From Verrucomicrobiota bacterium (GTDB lineage: Bacteria; Verrucomicrobiota; Kiritimatiellia; UBA8416; JAIOPI01): a DNA stretch of 13,847 nt. The stretch spans positions 1-13,847 of the forward strand of contig JAQCIA010000015.1 in NCBI GenBank assembly GCA_027620105.1. The letters run 5' to 3'. The translations under genes were made by a program, and so were the position numbers. The notes under the pieces were generated by a model, which did no database searches, was not told the origin of the DNA, and was given only the letters and a program-made list of their open reading frames with translations. Positions 1-5,830 of the stretch are shown here, one piece after another; within the stretch, counting starts at the first letter, position 1; the number at the start of each line of letters is the position of its first letter.

Positions 1-379
1 GCGCGACAAGGTTGGTGTTCAGGTTCTCCAGGCTCTCGGCATTGGCGGTCATCTGCGCCCACTGTGAATCGGCAACAAAGACGATGGCGTCGGCTCCGGT
101 CAGCACAATGCGCCGGGTGCGGTCATAAATGGGCTGGCCCGGCACCGTATAGAGTTGGAACCGCGAGATGAACCCCTTGATCACCGAGGACTGCAGAGGG
201 AGAAAATCGAAATAGAGTGTGCGGTCCTGCTGGGTGGAGAGCATGGTCAGGTTGCCGCGCACGCCACTCGGCATGACTTCATGCAAGTGGGAGAGATTCG
301 TCGTCTTTCCGCCCATGGGCGGTCCGTAGTAGACGATCTTGAAACTGATTTCCTTTTTTTCAAAATTAACAAATGACAT
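1..379 (-). CDS. mglA: MglA-like Ras-family small GTPase (C-terminus off window)
   Basis: This is a small GTPase of the MglA family, a cytoplasmic nucleotide-dependent switch that in Myxococcus sets cell polarity and directs type IV pili and gliding. My reverse-strand translation gives 126 residues before the window edge. The P-loop GPPMGGKT lies at residues 19-26, an LSTQQDRTLYFDF segment typical of MglA at 47-59, and the PGQ of switch II at 80-82 within LYTVPGQPIYDRTR. VFVADSQ at 100-106 is also characteristic. The NKxD base-specificity motif would fall beyond the edge. I chose the ATG at 377-379 because AGGAGG lies 8 bases upstream; the in-frame ATG two codons earlier would sit too close to it. 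Known MglAs vary at the P-loop position that is Pro21 here, so I do not read it as inactivation. The gene is divergent from a roadblock-domain gene, the usual partner class (MglB). The family is near certain; the exact role is inferred. Confidence 0.93.
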   Translation of the reverse strand, partial: MSFVNFEKKEISFKIVYYGPPMGGKTTNLSHLHEVMPSGVRGNLTMLSTQQDRTLYFDFLPLQSSVIKGFISRFQLYTVPGQPIYDRTRRIVLTGADAIVFVADSQWAQMTANAESLENLNTNLVA

Positions 380-490
380 GGCCATTGCCTCCTGCTTCCG
401 TCCACGCTTGCAACTGGCTTTGCGCCGCGACCAGCCTCGTCCTTCTTCTCCAGCCAGCGGTTCGCTTCAGCACGCTGTTTCGACGGGTAC

Positions 491-499
491 TGGTATAAG
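491..499 (+). promoter_or_regulatory. Candidate extended -10 promoter for the roadblock gene
   Basis: TGGTATAAG matches an extended -10 element (TGn followed by five of six TATAAT bases). No convincing -35 is visible at the expected distance, as can be the case for extended -10 promoters. Transcription would begin near 506, about 67 bases before the ATG at 573. The element overlaps the sigma-54 site on the other strand, so the two polymerase forms could not occupy both at once. Confidence 0.33.
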
Positions 500-514
500 C
501 ATTCGGCGTGCCAG
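497..514 (-). promoter_or_regulatory. Candidate sigma-54 promoter for mglA
   Basis: Read on the minus strand the site is CTGGCACGCCGAATGCTT. It has the GG-N10-GC spacing of -24/-12 promoters and departs from the TGGCACG-N4-TTGC consensus at one core base. Transcription would start near 488, about 109 bases before the mglA ATG. Sigma-54 control is well known for pilus and motility genes in other bacteria, so the position makes sense. I did not identify an enhancer site for an activator. It is a pattern match, not proof. Confidence 0.4.
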
Positions 515-572
515 GGGCGTGGTATGGATCCTGCTTATCATCACACGCAGTGTGGACGGGAGGTTTGCGAGC

Positions 573-2186
573 ATGCATCTAGAAAAAGAAGACAAGCAGC
601 ATTTGGCGGAACAGGTGAATCGCTGGATCACCACGATCCGTGACAGCAAGACGGTTCCCACCGTGTCTGCCCCTTCGCTGGAATCAGCGGATTGGTGGAA
701 GCCGGAGATGGTCTCGCCTGAAGTCGAGGAGGCGATCCAGGGGTTTCGTAAGAGTAGGCAAATCCTCGATCTGCTTGGCGAGGAGCCGGAGAGCGGTGTC
801 AGCGACAACAGTTTCGTGCTGTTGCTGGGCGTCATCCTTGATGCGTTGCCCGCGCGTTGCCTCCAGGGCGAGGTATCCGACGAGGATCGTCAGCGCCCCA
901 TCCGCATTTTTCTCGACGATCTCTTCGAGCAGCTGGCGCAGGGGGAGGTGCGCGTGACGGTGGCCCGGCTGGTTTTTGGCGTCCCGGTGGGATTAATATC
1001 GTCCGTGGCCCTGCGCGATACCGACACCAAAGTTGCGCTCCCCCTGAAGGCCGTGGTGGACGCCATCGGGACGGACGCCTTGCAGGCGCGCACGGTGAGG
1101 CCAGGAAAAAGGCTGAATATTGCGCATCTGCCGGAACTGTTTTCGCCCGCGGCAACCGAGCCCGCAACGCCGCCCGCTACGATCAACGGGACAGACCAGA
1201 CCGCAGCTCTGCCCCAGGGGAGTGAGGCGCCGACCGCTGCCGAGCCAATGCCCGTCGCGGCCATGCGATCGGCTGAACCGGCTACGCGCGCAACGGAGAC
1301 GGCGGCGCCTCCCTTGCCCATTCCGATGGCCGTTGGCGCACAAGCTCCGGCGGCGGTAGTGGCGGGGGTGGGGCAACTGTGTGCGGAGCGGATTGACGCG
1401 GGCACGATCCCGGAAGCGGAGGTCGTCGTCGCGACCTCCAAGACGCCACCCGTATCGGGGCCACCGGTGGACGAGAAACCTGCGCCGATGGCGGTGCACG
1501 TCAGCACCCTTGCCATGGACCGGTTGAACGCCAACGGTGTGGATCTCAATCGCGCCGACGAGACGCTGCTCTGCACCCTGCCGGGGGTTACGCCCGCGGT
1601 GGCCGGTGCGATCTTGGCTCACCGTGCGCAGCATGGTGCGTTTGCGGATGTTTTCGCATTGGCGGATGTGCCGCGGGTGGGTCGCAAGACGTTTCGCAAG
1701 ATCACCGGGATGCCCTATAGCCGCACGCGCCGGCATCGTGGCGCCGTGCTCACGCGCTGGCTTGGTCTCGACCCGGCGGTGCCGGTAAGCCTGCCTGCAC
1801 TGGTGCGGGCCGTGGCGGCCTCGCCGGGCCTGGCCGGATGTGTGATGTCGGACAGCGAAGGGTTGCTGCTCGCCGAAAGTGGTGCCGGCGAACAGGCCGC
1901 TGCGCTGGCTGCCATTGTGCCGCGGCTGATGCAGCAAGTACGCGACAACATCCACGATCTGGGTGGCGATGGTGTGAGTACCGTCTCGGTCGCCTACAGC
2001 GGGAGGCTGCTGACCGCGGTGTCGGCGGGCGATGTGCACCTGACGGCGCTGCACCGCGCGAATCGACTGACTACGGGACTGCACCAGCACTTGCGGCGCG
2101 TGGCGATTGAGCTCGAATGGTGGTTCAGCCGTCGCGGGTATGTATCGGCGGCGGATGATTTTCCGGAGGCCCAGGACCATGCTTGA
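573..2186 (+). CDS. Helix-hairpin-helix plus roadblock/LC7 fusion protein
   Basis: The 537-aa cytoplasmic protein combines several parts. Residues 1-195 form an acidic, mostly helical region I do not recognise. Residues 196-320 are an Ala/Pro-rich low-complexity linker. Residues 322-381 are a ComEA-like helix-hairpin-helix (VDLNRADETLLCTLPGV, later DVPRVGRKTFRKI). Residues about 402-515 look like a roadblock/LC7 domain, with VRAVAASPGLAGCVMSDSEG and then SVAYSGRLLTAVSAGD. Roadblock proteins of the MglB type bind MglA and stimulate its GTPase, and an mglA-like gene lies divergently upstream. The open frame extends upstream to 339, but that would run into mglA; the ATG at 573 has GGGAGG nine bases before it. 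The 3' end overlaps the next gene by eight bases, which suggests translational coupling. A simple MglB is only about 150 aa, so this is a large and unusual fusion. The HhH could bind DNA or act as a protein-interaction module. Confidence 0.88.
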   Translation: MHLEKEDKQHLAEQVNRWITTIRDSKTVPTVSAPSLESADWWKPEMVSPEVEEAIQGFRKSRQILDLLGEEPESGVSDNSFVLLLGVILDALPARCLQGEVSDEDRQRPIRIFLDDLFEQLAQGEVRVTVARLVFGVPVGLISSVALRDTDTKVALPLKAVVDAIGTDALQARTVRPGKRLNIAHLPELFSPAATEPATPPATINGTDQTAALPQGSEAPTAAEPMPVAAMRSAEPATRATETAAPPLPIPMAVGAQAPAAVVAGVGQLCAERIDAGTIPEAEVVVATSKTPPVSGPPVDEKPAPMAVHVSTLAMDRLNANGVDLNRADETLLCTLPGVTPAVAGAILAHRAQHGAFADVFALADVPRVGRKTFRKITGMPYSRTRRHRGAVLTRWLGLDPAVPVSLPALVRAVAASPGLAGCVMSDSEGLLLAESGAGEQAAALAAIVPRLMQQVRDNIHDLGGDGVSTVSVAYSGRLLTAVSAGDVHLTALHRANRLTTGLHQHLRRVAIELEWWFSRRGYVSAADDFPEAQDHA

Positions 2187-3996
2187 TCCGGAGGCCCTCA
2201 AACGCGATCTGCTTGAAACCGGCAAGTTGTCCGCCGAGCGGCTGGCCGAAGCGGAACGTGCCGCACGCGATGAGCAGGTGACGCTGGAGGAAGCGTTGGT
2301 TGGGCGGCTCATGATTTCGTTTCCCGATCTCGGCGAAGCCTGTGCGCGCATCACAGGCATGCCCTATGTGCCCTTGATGTCGGCGCGGGGGCCGCGGCGG
2401 GGCGAAACCCGCTTGCTGTCGCCGGCGTTTGCGGCGCAAATGGGGACCTATCCCATTGCCTACGATCCACGCGAGCGCACGCTGCTGGTGGCCGTGCAGA
2501 GCGCGGAGCAGGGACGGCAACTGTCACGCATGTTGGATTTCTTCATGCAAGATGTGAACGTGGAACTCACGATTGCGCCGGAAGTGGAAATTGCCCGGGC
2601 GAATGAGCGGTTGCAGCCTCTTCGGCGTACGGGACGCCTGGACGTATCGGGGACGACGCGCCAAAAAATTGGGTTTGCGAGGGCCGCACCGTCGGAATCG
2701 GCTGAATCGCCAACCAAGGACGCGGCCGCCGTATCCGCGACGCCGCGCCGGTCGGCAGGGCGCGCCCCTCCACCGAATGTACCCCAGCCAAGCTATGCCG
2801 ATATGAGCCAGGCTCTTGTGAGTGCGGCCACGCTGCTGGTTCACCAGCAGTTCGCGGAATCGCCTGAACGCATGCACGCGGTGCGCACCCGGGTCCGCTA
2901 TGGGCAGCTGATGGCAACGCGGCTCCGGCTGACCGCGGTGCAGGCGGACGCCCTGACCCTGGCGGGGTGGCTGTCCATGCTCGGGCAGAGTGATCGCGCG
3001 AACGGTCAGTTGAATATTCCTTATCGCCTGGAAGAAGTCCTCAATCCCTCCGCGCAACGCGCCGCCCGCGCCGTGAATCCGCGCATCGAAGGGCTGATCC
3101 TGTCGCTGATCGCCTGCTATCAGGAGCTAAAGATTGCGAAACCGGAGGTGTGCCGCGACGTGAGTCACGCGCGGCGTGAACTATTTTTGCGCTGGGCCTT
3201 CGCGCAGGATCATCAGGAGATGCTTGAGACGTTTTTGCAGATCCTGGTGGACGAGGAGTTTCTGGAAAAACTGGGCCGTTCGTCCGGGCGAGTGCTCATC
3301 GTCGATCCCGAGGAATTGGCCCTGTGCACGCTGGCGCCGCCGCTGATCAGCATGGGGTATGACGTGATCGCGATGCCGGACACGCGTTCCGCTCGCGACA
3401 TCCTGGATGAGTTCAAGCCGGATCTAATCCTGCTGAGCGTCGCCAACCCGCCGGACCGCGCCGTATGGTTCTGCGAACGCCTTAAGGGGGACGCGCGGAC
3501 GGCGAGCATCCCCATTCTCGCCGTGGTCGAAGGCGGTGATTCGCAACTGCCCGTGAAGTGCTTGCGGGCGGGCGCCAACGACTTTCTCGCCAAGCCGGTG
3601 AATGCCGAGTTGCTCTTTTTGAAAGTGCAGAATCACCTATCGGCGGTGGGGGTGGACGTGAAGGAGTGCGGGGTCAGCGGGTCGCTGGACGAAATGAGCT
3701 TCACCGACATGATCCAGATTCTGTCGGCCGGGCATCGCAGCGTGGATATTTTCCTGAATTCGGACACGGAAGAGGGGCGCGTCTACATTCGGGATGGCGA
3801 AGTGGTGCACGCGTGCATTGGAAACGACGGTGGCGAGAACGCGTTCTATGCGTTGATGCGGTGGACGTCCGGGACCTTCACCACGCGTCAATGCGGTCCC
3901 GCGCCGGAGCGCACGATACAGGTGTCCACGATGGCGCTGCTCATGGAAGGGTCTCGCCAGGCTGACGAGACCTCGGACGCAGCGCCGTCCGCGTGA
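2179..3996 (+). CDS. Multidomain scaffold: MshEN-like, HD-like, pseudo-receiver, PATAN (DUF4388)
   Basis: This 605-aa soluble protein has no transmembrane or catalytic output domain. Residues 1-150 resemble the N-terminal domain of GspE/PilB ATPases (MshEN), but without the clean RLGxxL motif of c-di-GMP binders. Residues 151-205 form a linker. Residues 206-365 are helical and resemble an HD/HDOD region lacking the HD metal ligands: the expected site reads GWLSMLGQ. Residues 370-487 are a receiver-like domain with acidic D376 and K472 in AKPV, but Ser420 replaces the phosphoacceptor Asp in PDLILLS. Residues 495-595 match PATAN/DUF4388 (VSGSLDEMSFTDMIQILS, EGRVYIRDGEVVHA). The start is the ATG overlapping the upstream stop, with GGAGG about ten bases before it. 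DUF4388 proteins are often found near MglA-type GTPases, so a protein-interaction hub for the adjacent GTPase is a reasonable inference. Its partners and signals are unknown. Confidence 0.85.
   Translation: MLDPEALKRDLLETGKLSAERLAEAERAARDEQVTLEEALVGRLMISFPDLGEACARITGMPYVPLMSARGPRRGETRLLSPAFAAQMGTYPIAYDPRERTLLVAVQSAEQGRQLSRMLDFFMQDVNVELTIAPEVEIARANERLQPLRRTGRLDVSGTTRQKIGFARAAPSESAESPTKDAAAVSATPRRSAGRAPPPNVPQPSYADMSQALVSAATLLVHQQFAESPERMHAVRTRVRYGQLMATRLRLTAVQADALTLAGWLSMLGQSDRANGQLNIPYRLEEVLNPSAQRAARAVNPRIEGLILSLIACYQELKIAKPEVCRDVSHARRELFLRWAFAQDHQEMLETFLQILVDEEFLEKLGRSSGRVLIVDPEELALCTLAPPLISMGYDVIAMPDTRSARDILDEFKPDLILLSVANPPDRAVWFCERLKGDARTASIPILAVVEGGDSQLPVKCLRAGANDFLAKPVNAELLFLKVQNHLSAVGVDVKECGVSGSLDEMSFTDMIQILSAGHRSVDIFLNSDTEEGRVYIRDGEVVHACIGNDGGENAFYALMRWTSGTFTTRQCGPAPERTIQVSTMALLMEGSRQADETSDAAPSA
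3974..3991. terminator. Terminator-like hairpin at convergent gene ends
   Basis: CGGACG (3974-3979) and CGTCCG (3986-3991) form a perfect six-base-pair stem with a six-base loop. It lies inside the last codons of the scaffold gene and just beyond the stop of the convergent antiporter gene. The stem is GC-rich, but no T tract follows on either strand. It may be a weak bidirectional terminator or simply coding-sequence coincidence. Confidence 0.33.
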
Positions 3997-3997
3997 A

Positions 3998-5257
3998 TCA
4001 GTGCAGAATCCACAGGAAGAGGGCGGCCACGGCCGTTGGCGGAAGCGCGCCGAGGAAGAGTCCGATGGGACTGATGCCCTCATCGGCAAACACCTTGGCA
4101 CTTTGCAGGATGCCGATCCCCGCGGGGTTGGGCGCATTGGCGATGACGGTCAGGCCGCCACCGGTGACGGCGCCCGCGACCAGGGCGTACTTCAGCTCAT
4201 CCGACAGGCCTTCCACGAGTGACCCAAGGTACGTCAGGGCGGCATTGTCGGTGATGGCGGTGAGGCCTATCGCGCCGAAGAAGAGGGTGTTGCCGCTGAG
4301 TTGGGCCAGGAGCGGTTTCAACCAGTAGGCCTGCAGTGTTCCCAAGGTGACCAGACCGGCCAGGAAAAATCCGACGAGCAGTCCTTCGCGCAACTTCAAG
4401 GAGTCCTGGTGCTCCGGGGTGGCGGTGACGAGCCCCAGGAACAGCACGAGGACGCCAGTGAAGACGTCCGGGTGATGCGCGAAGGCGACCACCAGCGCAA
4501 GCGTGACCAGGTGGGCGCTCGTCAGCCACAGGGGAATGGCGGCGCTTTCGTCCCGCATGGCGGGGAGTTGGGCGAGCTCCTTACGAAAGCAGAAGGCCAC
4601 CATGACGGTGGATGTCGCGGCGGCGGCGGCGGCGCGCCAGCCGAAATGCGTCAACATGAAGGGCGTATCCCAGTTCCACGTGGCGGCGACCATCAGCACG
4701 GGGGGCGCTGCGAAATGGGTCAGCGTCCCGCCGATGGAGACGTTCACGAAGAGCAAGCCCAGCGTGGCGTAGGCGAGACGGCGGCTGATGCCGCGATCAA
4801 AATAGCGACGCTTCAGCACAATTGCCAGCAGGGTCATGGCGGCTGGCTCGGTGATGAAGGATCCCAGCAGCGGACCGAGTATCAGCGCGGCCAGATAGAA
4901 GGAGATTCCTTCGCGCAGGGGCAGCATGCGCGCACCCAGCAGAATCAGCGCTTCGGCCAGTTTCACCACCGGGCGCGTGGCCGCGACCACCATGATGGCA
5001 AACACGAATTTGGCCTCGGTAAAATTCAGGCCGTCGATGTAGTGGGCGGCTTCACCCACGGAGCGCTCCAGCACGGCGATGCCGAGAAACAGCGCCGCCG
5101 CCCACAAGCCCAGCACGACTTCTGTTTCCGCGAAGAAATGCAGTACATGCGCGCGCAGTGAATCCTTGGGACACTGGTGGGACCAGTGGGCGAAACGCTT
5201 GACGCAGAAAGTATGCACCACGGCGCTGCCGAAGAGTACCGAGGCGAGGATTTCCAT
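3998..5257 (-). CDS. Putative Na+/H+ antiporter (PF07399-like)
   Basis: The 419-aa protein is a polytopic inner-membrane protein with roughly ten or more hydrophobic segments. Its sequence resembles the 'putative Na+/H+ antiporter' family (Na_H_antiport_3): landmarks include ILGPLLGSFITEPAAMTLLA, the LLFVNVSIGGTLTHFAAPPV stretch, and the C-terminal GLTAITDNAALTYLGSLV and VIANAPNPAGIGIL segments. The conserved acidic residues in the ITEP and ITDN segments are plausible cation-binding sites, and the sequence resembles the wider ion-transporter superfamily. Length is normal for the family. The start at 5257 gives the typical short N-terminal helix, but I see no clear ribosome binding site there. 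The stop is one base from the end of the convergent scaffold gene. Substrate specificity is inferred from the family name and has not been established from sequence here. Confidence 0.8.
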   Translation of the reverse strand: MEILASVLFGSAVVHTFCVKRFAHWSHQCPKDSLRAHVLHFFAETEVVLGLWAAALFLGIAVLERSVGEAAHYIDGLNFTEAKFVFAIMVVAATRPVVKLAEALILLGARMLPLREGISFYLAALILGPLLGSFITEPAAMTLLAIVLKRRYFDRGISRRLAYATLGLLFVNVSIGGTLTHFAAPPVLMVAATWNWDTPFMLTHFGWRAAAAAATSTVMVAFCFRKELAQLPAMRDESAAIPLWLTSAHLVTLALVVAFAHHPDVFTGVLVLFLGLVTATPEHQDSLKLREGLLVGFFLAGLVTLGTLQAYWLKPLLAQLSGNTLFFGAIGLTAITDNAALTYLGSLVEGLSDELKYALVAGAVTGGGLTVIANAPNPAGIGILQSAKVFADEGISPIGLFLGALPPTAVAALFLWILH

Positions 5258-5303
5258 GGCACTGGGGTTCAGGTGGACGGTTCTCCGGTTCGGGATCTGG
5301 GTG

Positions 5304-5726
5304 TCATGGGGAAATCCGACTGGCGGTTTCCATGAGTTTTAGTGTTTCGGCGGCGCTGAGGGCCTGATCGCGGGGGCGTTGTGGAAACAATTCCTGGTAG
5401 GTTTCCACCAGCACGCGCGCCCGGGCGGCCACCACGTCCGGCTCCGGATGCCCCTCGCCGGGGCGAAAGCTGAATTGCTGGAGCATTTGAATTTTGGAGT
5501 TGTCGCGGCGGGCCTCCTCCAGCAGTTCCCGGGCGCGGCTCAAGGCGATATTGCCCGTCTGGATGACATTGCGAAAGAGTTTACGGTGGGTTTCCAGCAC
5601 GGCATCCTGTCCGGCATAGAGCAGTGACAGTCCTTCGAAGAACAGTGCGATGCCGTATTGCAGTTCTTCCTGTCGCGCAATTTCCTGTTCGAATTGCGCG
5701 AGGATGGAGTTTTGCGTGTCGCTCAT
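5304..5726 (-). CDS. Small helical hypothetical protein
   Basis: I do not recognise this 140-aa protein. It is charged, lacks a signal peptide or membrane segment, and is predicted by eye to be almost entirely helical, with long Glu/Arg/Leu-rich stretches (for example FEQEIARQEELQYGIALFFE and SRARELLEEARRDNSKIQML) that could form coiled coils. A Pro-rich turn near residues 88-96 divides it into two helical halves. An in-frame ATG at 5751-5753 would add nine residues, but it lies in the loop of a strong hairpin, so I prefer the ATG at 5724-5726. Neither start has a clear ribosome binding site. It sits between the M48 peptidase gene (104 bases upstream) and the antiporter gene (46 bases downstream), all on the same strand. 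Confidence 0.7.
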   Translation of the reverse strand: MSDTQNSILAQFEQEIARQEELQYGIALFFEGLSLLYAGQDAVLETHRKLFRNVIQTGNIALSRARELLEEARRDNSKIQMLQQFSFRPGEGHPEPDVVAARARVLVETYQELFPQRPRDQALSAAETLKLMETASRISP

Positions 5727-5740
5727 GAGGGGAATAATCG

Positions 5741-5774
5741 ACCATCGCCGCATCGGCTGTCAACCGGCGATGGT
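5741..5774 (-). terminator. Strong hairpin after the M48 peptidase gene
   Basis: ACCATCGCCG (5741-5750) and CGGCGATGGT (5765-5774) are perfect ten-base inverted repeats separated by a 14-base loop. The hairpin lies between the M48 peptidase gene and the hypothetical gene that follows it on the minus strand. No run of T follows, so it may be an atypical terminator, an mRNA end stabiliser, or a structure in the leader of the next gene. It overlaps the alternative upstream ATG of that gene. Confidence 0.5.
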
Positions 5775-5803
5775 GTGGGTCGGCGGCGGCGTGTTGCTTC
5801 GAC

Positions 5804-5830
5804 GGTGGACGGTGGGCGGTGGACGGTGGC
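5804..5830. repeat. Heptamer tandem repeat GGTGGAC
   Basis: About four seven-base units occur head to tail: GGTGGAC, GGTGGGC, GGTGGAC and a final GGTGGC that is one base short. The array ends next to the stop codon of the M48 peptidase gene and is preceded by the trinucleotide GAC. Short heptamer arrays of this kind can change in copy number by slippage, but no coding sequence would be affected here. Confidence 0.6.

Noticed and set aside
993..2360. 455-codon minus-strand open frame
   Set aside because: It lies opposite the roadblock fusion and the start of the scaffold gene. Its Arg/His/Pro-rich product has no domain and reflects GC-rich codon bias on the other strand.
4301..5161. 286-codon plus-strand open frame
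   Set aside because: Antisense to the antiporter; Gly/Gln/His-rich and without motif.
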